The notes under the pieces: model-generated | What the model saw: the letters and a program-made list of their open reading frames with translations, nothing else | What the model was told of the DNA's origin: nothing | Database searches by the model: none | Made by a program: the position numbers and the translations under genes | NCBI GenBank assembly: GCA_963556145.1 | Contig: OY744465.1 | Coordinates: 1,798,001-1,862,000 of the forward strand | Direction: 5' to 3' | Length of the DNA: 64,000 nt | Source: Hygrocybe punicea | Taxonomy: Eukaryota; Basidiomycota; Agaricomycetes; Agaricales; Hygrophoraceae | In this document: one piece after another, positions 23,619 to 33,890 of the stretch | Layout of the letters: the number at the start of each line of letters is the position of its first letter | Numbering within the stretch: position 1 is the stretch's first letter

Positions 23619-24446
23619 AAAACAAGTACTATTGAATTAAATGAACCAAAAGGGTTTATATGGGATGCAGAAGATTGGAGCTGTGCTTATGATTCACTCT
23701 TTACAATATTACTAGCAATATGGAATGAAGATCCATCAAGTTGGAAAAAAAGATTCAATAGCATCAATGAAATATTAAAGATTTTGAGCTTAGGATTCAA
23801 ACGATCCAAGAATCACACAACAGATTTAGAAACAGTTAGAAATACAATCAGACATTTATTGCATCAAGATAAACCCGAAATATTTCCTTATGGTCAAGTT
23901 GGCATTGCCATAAGTGATTTGGCCCATTATATAATGAAAGCAAATGAACCAATGACTTCAACTTGTCTTAAATGTATCAATTGTGAAAACATAACCATTC
24001 TGGAAAATGATAGATGTGACGCCATCTTTCATTGTTCATATTCATTTTCTGGAACAATCTCAACATGTCTTGCTCAAATCATAGTTAATAGACAACGGCA
24101 CAAATGTCAATTGTGTTGGGGAGAGATTACTAAATTTATTGCATTTAACAAAATTCCACCTCTAATCATGTTTACAGTTGACTCTATTGAGAATTTAATA
24201 ATTAGTCAAGTTATAAACTTGTCAATTGATGACATATCCACTGCTTACACATTGAGAGGAATTGTGTACTTTGGTGATGCACATTTTACTGCCCGCATAT
24301 TCATCAACAGTATGGTATGGTTTCATGATGGTATATCAACCAGATCAATTTGTATTAATGAAGGTGATATAGATGACTTTTCAAATATTAATTTATTGTC
24401 ATGTAATGGTAATAATGCTGTACTGTTTATATATGCTCAATCTTAA
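23619..24446 (+). pseudogene. Helitron protein segment 3: cysteine-protease-like C-terminus
   Basis: The frame continues from segment 2 after TGA. It opens with GFIWDAEDWSCAYDSLFTIL, in which the SCAYDSL cysteine sits like the nucleophile of ubiquitin-specific proteases. A zinc-type set follows (CLKCINC and, further on, CQLC) in the position of a USP finger, and then VYFGDAHFTARI with WFHDG, the usual arrangement of a catalytic His. The minus-strand Helitron has the same arrangement (DYSCAYDSL, YHGQYHFTSRI, WYHDG). The role is inferred: Helitrons of other lineages carry OTU proteases. It ends at a TAA just before the Helitron 3' hairpin. Confidence 0.7.
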
Positions 24447-24739
24447 TATGTGTTCTCTTGCTAAAAGAAGGGACGAGTAACATGCCATGCAAAGCAATGG
24501 CCCACACCCCACTAGTTGTAATAATTATATAATTTTATTTATTTATTTATGGCCTGTAAATTTAAATGGCTCGAGAGCAGATTTGAAAGAGTTTGGGGGC
24601 GGCTTATATACCCTTCTCGCCACGCACAGACCATGTGACCTTGTTTGGTCAGCTGGAACAAACTCAATCACGCAACGATTACGCGTAGCACCCAAGGTAA
24701 GTGTAATTCGGTTTATTCTACTAACTACTTAAACATCTT

Positions 24740-25690
24740 TAGGTTTTTTTCCCGCACCCTCGCGCCAAATGAATGTGAGCATGGCAACAGCAACAAGCAG
24801 ATGGGACGCAGCCGAGAATGGGGACAACCCAGGCCGACCATGACAGCAAGAATGAGGACGACGGGAATGAGGACGATGGACTAAATGAAGACAAAAACGA
24901 CGACAAACACAATGACGGCGAGAATGGGAAGACGACGACAAAGCAGGAACGGCAACTACGACAACGGGAAGATGATAATGAGGGAATAGGACAACGAGGA
25001 CAACAGAGACCGGGACAAGAAGGACAATGGCCACGGGGACGACGATGGCAATGGGGATGACGACAATGGCGACGACGAGGACAGTGAGCACGGGAACGGG
25101 GACAGGCAACAGATGACAGAAACGAGGCGGACGCCCATGGGACGTCCCCAGTGCCATCCAACCTCACAAAAACACGGAGCGCGTCAATTGACGCGCCCCC
25201 ATTGTTCGCGAGGTACTTAGGATGGAATGTGGTGGGTACCCGCTGTCGTCTTATCCCCTCACCCTCACCCTCACCTCATCCCCACAGCAACAACGACAAC
25301 ATGGGTGGCAACAACGACAGCAGGGACCAGAACGAAGACAATGTGGACTGGAACGATGAGAACAGGAATGGGGACTGGAAGGATGACCGCAACGACAAGA
25401 ACAGGGACGACAATGGGGATGGGAATGGGGATGGTGACGATGACCGGAATGACGACAGCAGGGATGGCAATGACAACAACAACGGACACCAGGACAATGA
25501 GGATGACAATGAGCGACCGTGCCGGACGTGGACGAGAAGGATGCAGAAACGGGGGTGGCCAGGTCGAACGAGGAAGATGAAGGTGACGGGGACCCGGAAG
25601 ACGGGAATGACAGCAACCAGAGGCAATGGACCACGAGGACAGGGATGAGGATGGACCACAAGGATGATGGCGAGGTCAGGGGCGACCCCT
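24740..25690. repeat. Simple-sequence island rich in GACGA, GGCAATGG
   Basis: Long frames exist on both strands only because the sequence is purine-biased and nearly stop-free (Asp/Asn/Gly-rich on plus, Ser/Val-rich on minus). An intron-like donor and a TTTAGG acceptor precede it. The core at 25177-25212 (GCGTCAATTGACGC then GTTCGCGAGGTA) resembles cores in the islands at 3326 and 47531, so this is one member of a dispersed repeat family. I do not annotate a protein here. Confidence 0.5.
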
Positions 25691-25692
25691 CC

Positions 25693-26085
25693 TCTCCGTT
25701 TCCCCTCCCTCCCTCCTCTCCGTTTCCCCTCCCTCCCTCCTCTCCGTTTCCCCTCCCTCCCTCCTCTCCGTTTCCCCTCCCTCCCTCCTCTCCGTTTCCC
25801 CTCCCTCCCTCCTCTCCGTTTCCCCTCCCTCCCTCCTCTCCGTTTCCCCTCCCTCCCTCCTCTCCGTTTCCCCTCCCTCCCTCCTCTCCGTTTCCCCTCC
25901 CTCCCTCCTCTCCGTTTCCCCTCCCTCCCTCCTCTCCGTTTCCCCTCCCTCCCTCCTCTCCGTTTCCCCTCCCTCCCTCCTCTCCGTTTCCCCTCCCTCC
26001 CTCCTCTCCGTTTCCCCTCCCTCCCTCCTCTCCGTTTCCCCTCCCTCCCTCCTCTCCGTTTCCCCTCCCTCCCTCCTCTCCGTTT
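25693..26085. repeat. 24-bp polypyrimidine tandem array, 16 units
   Basis: A 24-bp unit (TCTCCG, TTTCCCC, then three TCCC/CTCC blocks) is repeated 16 times without visible change, plus a partial unit. The plus strand is all pyrimidine except one G per unit. The complement contains GGAGGGAGGGAGGGG in each unit, so each copy can form a G-quadruplex and the array could form triplex DNA. The reading frames that it creates (SPFPLPPS on plus, GGRGNGEE on minus) are artefacts of the repeat. Confidence 0.9.
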
Positions 26086-26324
26086 CCCTTCCCCCTCCGC
26101 CTACTCTTATTTATTTTTATAATATTTAAATTTATTTTAATATATATTCTTTTTACTAATGGACTGACCATAGTCGATATATTAGTCAAAGTCGCGGCTT
26201 GACTAGTCGAAGCCGTGACTTCAACTTCGACTACATCAATTTATGTGTATATAGTCTAGCTGTAGTCATGACTACATAGTTGCGACTACAACTAGTCAAG
26301 TCGCGGCAACACTAATCACAATAG

Positions 26325-27098
26325 TGATGAAGAAGATTGTTTGGAGGCCGAGTTTGTATACAATGCTGTGATGGAGCTAATACCTGGGTTACAAGAACAA
26401 CAGGAATATTATGTCATGGAGGGCGAATTCAAAACACTTCAAGGGATGGCCGTCTTTGTAAGAGTTTTCTGATTCTTTGTCTCAAACCTAATCTTTGTTG
26501 ACAGCTGGATACCCATGCATGATGTGCTCACACTGATGATGTTGGGACATTATGCTACACAGCAATGTCATATATCCCCAACATCCCTGGCATTCTGATG
26601 ATTAGCCCAATCGATTGGAATAAAGGTGACTGTGGATTTGCGCACATCACCTCTGGGCATTTACTTTGTCCACACAACATGCGAGATGAATATGACCAAC
26701 TCAGACCAAGATTGCAATAAGTAAGCAATCACACCAAGTAAATCAATGTTGTTACTGAATCACTATTGAGGTTTTGCCGTGACGTTCACAATGGAAATAT
26801 CATCATTTCTGTGCAGGATTGGCCATTGTTCTTATATACTGAGGATGAATATGATTCTGAGGCCACAGACAAGGGTTTATTAAAAGGGCCATTCCTGCTT
26901 TCGGTGAGATGATCACATTGAATCATCCAGTCACTAATGGATTTTGATCAGTGCTTCTGACACATCTTCACCAGACCTCGCACTGCAATGAAAGCAACTC
27001 TGGGACAGTCTGCCAGCAAGAAAACCATTGCAGATATTTACAACATGATGAACATCACAGGTCACAACATCACTTATGCCGCTGCTTGGTATGTACTC
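26325..27098 (+). pseudogene. DUF6698-like gene, 3' half (exons 5 onward)
   Basis: Exon 5 (26325-26457) continues in phase from the exon that ends at 4453: DEEDCLEAEFVYNAVMEL then PGLQEQ. Exon 6 begins after an acceptor near 26504 and has an in-frame TGA after LDTHA, then AHTDDVGTL, GDCGFAHITSGHLLCP. The next exon gives SVQDWPLFLYTEDEYD, KGLLKGPFLLS, and the last HIFTRPRTAMKATLGQ and ITYAAAWYV. This order (acidic start, IPGL, GF-H-TG-LLCP, W-P-FLY, H-IFT) matches what I remember of DUF6698. The gene is cut off at 27098 by the start of the giant palindrome, so the C-terminus is missing. Confidence 0.6.
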
Positions 27099-27787
27099 AT
27101 TTACAGCTGTTTTCAAAAACATGCGGAAACAGAGAAAAAAGTCAAGTGTGGCACAGGCCTGATGCCACATGGCATTTGACTCTGAGTTTCAAATCTTTGC
27201 AGCGTGGATTTTTGACGTATTAAGAAAATATAAGGACTTGACAGAATTTTATGTGTTATCTCATGACATACTGAATAGATTTGGGTGGTTGTAGAAGGAA
27301 AACCTATCTATTCAATCAGAGCTAGCTGCTCCTGTAATTATATCCTAAAAATAATTAGTGCTAAGACAGTTACTGATGAAATACCAATATTTAATCAGCC
27401 AAACCCATATGGTGAATAATGACACAACAAGAGCTCAGATTAACTGAACATGATTGTGGGAAGTAAATTGGTCTGATTTTAAGAATTCAAAATACTTGGG
27501 ATTGTTCTTGTTAATTTTTTGATAGTATTTACTTCAACTAGACACAAACCTAATACACACCTAAGAATTCCACAAAAAGTTAACATGACACACCTTACAG
27601 CATATCTTTTCCACAAGACATGGCTCAGCCGAGATGGACAATTCCCACTCTGAGTGGGCCAGCCAATCTTGGCCGACCAATATCTTTCTCCAGGGGAGAT
27701 GGCTTGGCCGAGGGGTCTATGTTCTGAGGGACATGAGTTGGCCGAAGCAGGGGGATATATTGGCCAACCGGTCTGGGTATTTCGGCT

Positions 27788-28430
27788 GGCCATGGAACAT
27801 GGATTGGCCGACTGCCCTGGGTATTTCAGGTGGCCATGGAATGTGGATTGGCCGACCAGTCTGGGTATTTTGGTTGGCCATGGAACATGGATTGGCCGAT
27901 GGGTCTGGGTATTTCAGCTGGCCATGGGAGGTGGATTGGCCGACCGGTCTGGGTATTTCGGCTGGTCATGGAGCATGGATGCGCCGACTGCACTGGGTAT
28001 TTCAGCTGGCCATGGGAGATGGATTGGCCAACCGGTCTGGGTATTTTGGTTGGCCATGGAACATGGGTTGGCCGATGGGTCTGGGTATTTTGGCTGGCCA
28101 TGGAACATGGATTGGCCGACTGCACTGGGTATGTCAGCTGGCCATGCACCATGGGTTGGCTGACTAGTCTGGGCATTTCTGCTGGCCATGGAACATGGAT
28201 TGGTCGACCACACTGGGTATTTCCACTGGCCATGGAACATGGATTGGCCAACCAGTCTGGGTATTTTGGCTGGCCATGAAAGGTAGATTGAACAATGGAA
28301 CTGGGTATTTTGGCTGGCCATGGAAAATGAATTGGCCGACCGCAATAGGTATTTTCGCTGGCCATGGGAGGTGGATTGGCCAATCTGTATTGGTATATTG
28401 GCTGGCTATGGTGCATGAGTTGGCCATATA
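27788..28430. repeat. 44-bp tandem repeat, about 14 imperfect units
   Basis: The unit begins GGCCATGGAACATGGATTGG and ends with a TCTGGGTATTTCGGCT-like part. Spacing between successive GGCCATGG starts is 44 bp (27788, 27832 and so on). Three plus-strand frames stay open because 44 is not a multiple of three and the unit lacks stops, so the Trp/Gly-rich frames are not evidence of a protein. The complementary array is at 35420-36060 on the other palindrome arm. Confidence 0.85.
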
Positions 28431-29426
28431 TTAGCTGGCTATAGAACTTTAGTTAGCTGAAGCGGGTGGGTACGCAGGCTGGCCCTAGGAAGGACATGGG
28501 CTAATGTTAGGGATATTCCAGTTGTACATGGAACACAAATTGACAACAGTTTGTGGTGTATTGGGCTCGCCATAGGACATAGTCATCATAGGTTGGCCAA
28601 TCCTCGTTAGTATATTGGCCAATCACACATGGGTCACTTGCTCCTTTGAGTCTTTTGGCTGCTCATGCAACATGGGTTGGCCAATGTTATGGATACATCA
28701 GCTGCCCATGGGGTTAGCCTACACTAGGAATACATTGGCTGGTCATGGGACATGATTTAGCTGATCCTATCAAGTCTTTTGTTGGCTGTGGGCCATGGAG
28801 TGGCCGGCCTGAGATATATTGGCCAGCCATGATATGGTTGGCTGACAATCTGACTTAAGGTTTGGTTGAGGCCGATAACATTCAATACATTCATTCTAAG
28901 CCAGTCACAGCTTAACAATACAACAAGTACTGCTACTGTGAATTCACAAACACATCTGAAAGGACCAAAAGCAAGACCCCAAAGCCATTCAGTCTTGATC
29001 TCAAAGGAGGCTCTTCTCCTTCTTGATCAAGACTGACTGACAAAGAAAACACTACCAAAATCTTTGCAAACACATAACCAAAAATATGTTGACATAAACA
29101 CTCATATCAACCACACTAAGAACATTACCTGGTTTCAATGTCACTAATGGGAGGCTTACAAATAATGATGAGGTTTACCTGGTCAAATTTCAATGATGCC
29201 ACCAGGCCCACTACCAGTAGCTTGCCTGGCAAGGGAATCAGGGGAGTTCACCTGCTCTTGCATTCTTGGAGGCCTGTACAGTGGCAAGCAGTACTTTCTG
29301 GGGGCCAGACACCAACAGTTGGCACGCAAAGATGCCACAATATTCATTCAAGTTGAATAGCTCAGTTCAAAAAAAGACACTGTCAGTAATGGGATAATAC
29401 ACATTAATCTCTCATCTGCATGCAAA
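28431..29426. other. Decayed 44-bp repeats, then unassigned palindrome arm
   Basis: Degenerate TTGGCC/GGCCATGG motifs continue to about 28860. From 28870 to 29426 the sequence pairs with the right arm (34600-35100) and has no credible gene. Confidence 0.4.
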
Positions 29427-29801
29427 CACAGGAGACAGATGAGGATTTTTTGCCATCAAAGAATATTGCGATCTCCACTCAAATATTGAAATTATTTTTG
29501 TTGTTATTATAAGTCTGAAAAATATTGTAAAAAGTAAGGTTAGTATTCACACCAAAGATAGTGCAGCAAAATTTTAGATTATTTACTCTCCAGATGTTCG
29601 GGCACAAAGCCACATGCTTGAATGTCTGGAGACCAAATAGTTTAAAATTTTGCCTGCACTGTCTTCAGTGTGAATACCACTTTTAGATAACCTTATTGTT
29701 TACAACCTTTTCAGACTTATGATAACAACACAAATAATTTCAATATTTAAGTGGATATCGCAATATTCTTTGATGGCAAAAATCCTCATCTGTCTCCTGT
29801 G
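29427..29801. repeat. 375-bp foldback element inside the left palindrome arm
   Basis: The ends are CACAGGAGACAGATGAGG and its reverse complement, and complementarity continues almost to the centre (CCATCAAAGAATATTGCGAT near both ends). The right palindrome arm lacks it at the equivalent place (near 34570), so it inserted after the palindrome formed, or was lost from one arm. No clear target duplication was found. Confidence 0.7.
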
Positions 29802-30279
29802 AAACATAACAACGAACATATCACAATAATAAAGTAGTCGGTGAAGTGATGAATATGAGGGAGGAAATCACATACCAGTTAAGACAATAACACTCCAGAA
29901 TCTCTGGTTATTGCCTGGTACAATAACCAAGGATCCTGTAGTGTCACCAAAGGTAGTAGTAGTAGTTGTGAGGTAAGAAGAAAATAACCATGTTTGATGG
30001 TCTTGTACTTATTTGTTCATGTGACTTAACGTGTTTGTTGATCACATGTCACAAAGTGTGATGTCACGTTGGGCCGTCCAAACGTTACATCACACTTGTG
30101 ACATGTCGCGTCTCATCAATCATGTGACCTGTCGCGTCGCATTAATCATGTGACACGTGAGTGGTAATAATCATCATATTCCAAGGGCAGGAATCCTGCC
30201 CTCGTCTCACTATGTATAATAGGTACAAAATACAATAATAATGATATAACGAGGGCAGGGAATCACCCTGCCCTCGTCT

Positions 30280-30377
30280 CATTGCTGAGCCACCCCGACG
30301 GTCAGGTTCATTACCACTGCTGCTGCTGCTGCTGCGGTTCACGCTGCTGGTGCTGCTGGTGCTGCCATTGCCGTTGC

Positions 30378-30470
<93 letters not shown>

Positions 30471-31480
30471 CGCTGCTGCTGCTGCTGCTGCTGTCATTGC
30501 TGCTGCTGCTGCTGTTGCTGCTGTTGCCGTTGCTGCTGTTGCTGCCATCGTCGTCGCTGCTGCTGCTGCTGCTACTGTTGCCATTGTCGTTGTCGTGTCT
30601 GCTGTTGCTGGTGCTGCAGTTCGTGCTGCTGCCGTTGCCGTTGCCACCATTGCCATTGCCATCGCGGCTGCTGTTCACGCTGCTGGTGCTGCTGCCGTGG
30701 CCGGTGCGGCTGCTGTTGCCGTTCCCGGTCCCGGTCCCACTGCTGCTGCCATTCCCGCTCCTGGTCCTGGTCCTGGTCCTGCTGCTGCCTCGCCGTCTTT
30801 GTTGCTGTCCTCATTGTTGTCATTGCCGTCCACGCTGTCGTCGTTGCCGTCCACACTGTCGTCGTTCCTGTGCTTGCTGTCATCGTTGCCGTCCCCGTGG
30901 TTGTTGTTCCGGTACCCGTGGTTGTTGTTCCGGTCCCCTGCTGCTGCTGCTCTTGCCATTGCCGTTGCCATTGCAGGCTTCGCCTCAGCGCAGTAACGAC
31001 TGCAAGGCATTAGTAGTACATAAAATAAGCAAAAAATCACTGATGACTTACCGTTGTCATCCTTTTCTTCCTCACCATCGTCCACGTCTGGGTCTTCGTT
31101 GTCTGGGTCTTCGTCATCGTTGACCGCGTCCGCATCTGCGTCAACCCCGTCTTTGTCTCCGCCAACCCGGTCTCCATCGTCCGCGCCATCCCCATACCGT
31201 TGTGGATCCCGTCTCCCATCGTCGTCCTTGTTCTCGTCGTTCCAGTCCCCGTGTCCGTCATTGCCGTCCCCATTCTCGTCGCTCCGGTCTGTCATTCCGG
31301 TCCCTATTCCGTTCTCATCGTTGCCATCCCCCCTCTCTTCGTTCCCGTCCTCGTTGTCGTCATTCCGGTCCTCGTTGTCGCCGTTCCGGGAACCATGGTT
31401 GTTGCCCTCTTATGGGCCTCGTGTCATTGGCTGTCGATGTTGATGTGGTAATGTTGGTGGTCATCTGACGTGACATTGCC
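30280..31480. repeat. CTG-rich and GTCGT-rich simple-sequence island
   Basis: Contains an uninterrupted run of 25 CTG units (30380-30454) within a longer imperfect CTG/GTTGCC tract, followed by GTCGTCGTT-type sequence. Poly-Cys, poly-Leu, poly-Ser and poly-Ala frames in all registers are repeat artefacts. A GTAAGT-like donor near 31052 (minus) and intron-like sequence recur in the counterpart at 32790-33890. Confidence 0.7.
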
Positions 31481-31986
31481 GGAAAAGACCTAAAAAGTAC
31501 GTGGAATTAGTTAATAAAAATAAATCAAACAAACTTAAAATGAAACTTAGCCTGGTGCTCTTCCGCACCCTTGTGTCTGTGATCGTGGTTGCAAAGAAAG
31601 AGTGACGTGGCTTGAACTTGCGCAAGAATTTCAACCGGCGTTTGCCGATTTCCTAAACGGGGCCGAATTGCCATATTGGTACAGGTGGCTGGATTTTCTT
31701 ATTGCTATTACATGCTGTATAACACCTCAATGGCCAGGGCAAGACCCTGAAGGGATGTAGGTATCCCAGACCCACAAGTATGGTAAATTTTGTATTTTAT
31801 TTGAGCCTACAGAGAGAGCTATTCACAATGTATTTGAGCCCTCTGCCAAAATTGGACCCTTAAACACCGAACTTTGCGAGTATACATCTAGAAAATCTAA
31901 AATTAATTCTAGCAGTACTAGGTGAAGTGTGCTTCATTGTTACAATAAGTGCCTGGCAGTTAGTAGTCCAGGAAATGTGCTGTAGC

Positions 31987-32318
31987 CAACAAATGGTAAA
32001 GCTGTGAGTTGCATGACTTGAATCCAAATAACGGGACTTTGATTGAACAGCCAATAATTTATTAATGTGAAGTTCCACACACATTTGTCCTACAACACAT
32101 TTNNNNNNNNNNNNNNNNNNNNNNNNNNNNNNNNNNNNNNNNNNNNNNNNNNNNNNNNNNNNNNNNNNNNNNNNNNNNNNNNNNNNNNNNNNNNNNNNNN
32201 NNCAACAAATGGTAAAGCTGTGAGTTGCATGACTTGAATCCAAATAACGGGACTTTGATTGAACAGCCAATAATTTATTAATGTGAAGTTCCACACACAT
32301 TTGTCCTACAACACATTT
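31987..32318. other. 100-N assembly gap flanked by an identical 116-bp direct repeat
   Basis: Positions 32103-32202 are N. The 116 bp before the gap (31987-32102) and the 116 bp after it (32203-32318) are identical and in the same orientation. This is what an unmerged contig overlap looks like. If merged, a single loop of about 116 bp lies between the two palindrome arms. Confidence 0.85.
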
Positions 32319-32789
32319 CCTGGACTACTAACTGCCAGGCACTTATTGTAACAATGAAGCACACTTCACCTAGTACTGCTAGAATTAATTTTAGATTTTC
32401 TAGATGTATACTCGCAAAGTTCGGTGTTTAAGGGTCCAATTTTGGCAGAGGGCTCAAATACATTGTGAATAGCTCTCTCTGTAGGCTCAAATAAAATACA
32501 AAATTTACCATACTTGTGGGTCTGGGATACCTACATCCCTTCAGGGTCTTGCCCTGGCCATTGAGGTGTTATACAGCATGTAATAGCAATAAGAAAATCC
32601 AGCCACCTGTACCAATATGGCAATTCGGCCCCGTTTAGGAAATCGGCAAACGCCGGTTGAAATTCTCACGTGAGTTCAAGCCACGTCACTCTTCATCTCA
32701 ACTTTGATGAGCACGTAGCTTAAGTTTTCATTTTATGTTTCTTTTGTTTACTCTACTAACTCATTCCACATATTTTTTAGGTCTTTTCC

Positions 32790-33890
32790 GCCAACGTCGC
32801 GTCAGACGACCATGACAACTGTCACACCAACAGCAATGCCAGGACGGAAGCCAACGACGTGACGCCCATAACAGAAGGACACGGACGATGACCGTGAACG
32901 CGATGGGTCCGGGAAAGGCTACGTGGCGGGGTCGAACGAGGCCCAGAACGACGACGGGGGCGGCAAACTATGCAGGGGACCGGAATGACGAGAACGGAGA
33001 CCGGAGCAACGAGAACAGGGTCTGGAACGTCGACAACGGGGACCGGAAACACGGCAACGGGGATGGCAATGACAGCGGAGACCGGAACGACGAGAACAGG
33101 GATGGCAATGACGGACATGGGGACCGGAACGACGAGAACGAGGACGACGATGAGAGACGGGAACCACATTGGTATGGGGACGGCGCAGACGATAGAGCCC
33201 AGGTCGGTGGAGACACAGACAGGGACGACCCAGATGCGGACGTGGTCGACGACGACGAAGACCCAGACGCGGACGACGACGACGAAGAAATGGATGACAA
33301 CGGTAAGTCGTCTGTATTTTTTTCTTATTTTATGTACTAGTCAAATTATGCTTTTCAGTTGTTACTGCGCCAGCAGCAGCAACAGGACTGGCAGCACAGC
33401 GGCAACAGCACCCACGGCAGTGGCAGCAGCAATGGCAGCAACGGCAATGGCAGCCGAAGCAGCAGCGGGACCGGGACCGTGAACAGGAGCAGCAGTGTAA
33501 CCGGGTCCGGGAATGGCAGCAGCAGCAGGACCAGGACCAGGACCAGGAACGGCAGTGGCAGTGGGACCATGACCGTGAACGGCAGCAGCAATGTAACCGG
33601 GTCCGGGAACGACAGCAGCAGCAGGACCCGGACCGGGAATGGCAGCAGCAGTGGGACCAGGACCAGGAACGGCAACAGCAGCCGCACCGGCCACGGCAGC
33701 CGCAGCAGCAGCGGGAACAGCAGCAGCAGCCGCAACGGCAACAGCAACAGCAGCAGCCGCAACGGCAGCAGGGACGGCAATGGCAGCAGGGACGGCAACG
33801 GCAGCAGTAGCAGCAGTGGGAACGGCAGCAGCAGCGACGGCAACGGTGGTCATGAACCCAACCGTCGGGGTGGATCAGCGACGAGACGAG
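32790..33890. repeat. Simple-sequence island, right-arm counterpart of 30280-31480
   Basis: GACGAGAACGG and CAGCAGCGGCAACGG type sequence, partly complementary to the left-arm island but with different repeat numbers. The intron-like donor GGTAAGTCGTC near 33302 matches the one in the left arm. No protein is called. Confidence 0.6.

Larger units (their letters stand above)
16701..24515 (+). mobile_element. Helitron, plus strand, decayed
   Basis: The coding span runs Rep (HUH) domain, PIF1-type helicase, then a C-terminal cysteine-protease-like domain, the order expected for a large fungal Helitron protein. Two nonsense codons (TAG at 19653, TGA at 23616) split the frame. The 3' end shows GCCATGCAAAGCAATGGC (24484-24501), which can fold into a hairpin, followed by CTAG at 24512-24515 and then a T. 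A hairpin, a CTRR end and a T on the host side are Helitron hallmarks. The second Helitron in this window (minus strand) has a matching 3' region. The 5' TC end was not located. Confidence 0.8.
4500..26314. mobile_element. 21.8-kb block bounded by hAT-like ends, inserted in an intron
   Basis: The left end reads TAGTGTTGCCGTGACT (4500-4515). The right end, read inward, is TAGTGTTGCCGCGACT (26314-26299). Both are followed by many GACTA/TAGTC subterminal motifs. The flanking 8-mers are ATCACGAT (4492-4499) and ATCACAAT (26315-26322), matching at 7 of 8 bases. Removing the block leaves a normal 48-nt intron (donor GTATGT at 4454, acceptor AG at 26323-26324) that keeps the DUF6698-like reading frame. 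No hAT transposase is visible inside. The content is three intact genes, relic genes, a Helitron and low-complexity DNA, so part of it arrived by nested insertion. Whether the whole block moved as a unit or grew in place is not known. Confidence 0.65.

Noticed and set aside
25251..26202. Long frames encoding GGRGNGEE or SPFPLPPS repeats
   Set aside because: The 24-bp unit is a multiple of three and has no stop in several frames, so it is open on both strands by construction. No start context, domain or flanking exon supports a protein.
27788..28430. CRISPR array
   Set aside because: Units are contiguous 44-bp repeats without unique spacers, in a eukaryotic setting with spliced genes.
27634..28434. 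Several overlapping Trp/Gly-rich and His/Pro-rich frames on both strands
   Set aside because: They are translations of the 44-bp tandem repeat in different registers; the same frames reappear on the other arm of the palindrome.
29138..29356. Plus-strand frame of 72 codons in the palindrome
   Set aside because: The complementary arm has a different, non-conserved frame at the same place, with no domain.
30282..31123. Poly-Cys, poly-Leu, poly-Ala and poly-Ser frames
   Set aside because: CTG/CAG simple repeat read in all frames.
31860..32300. Frame spanning the N gap
   Set aside because: Joins two copies of the same 116-bp sequence through unknown bases, so it is an artefact of the gap.
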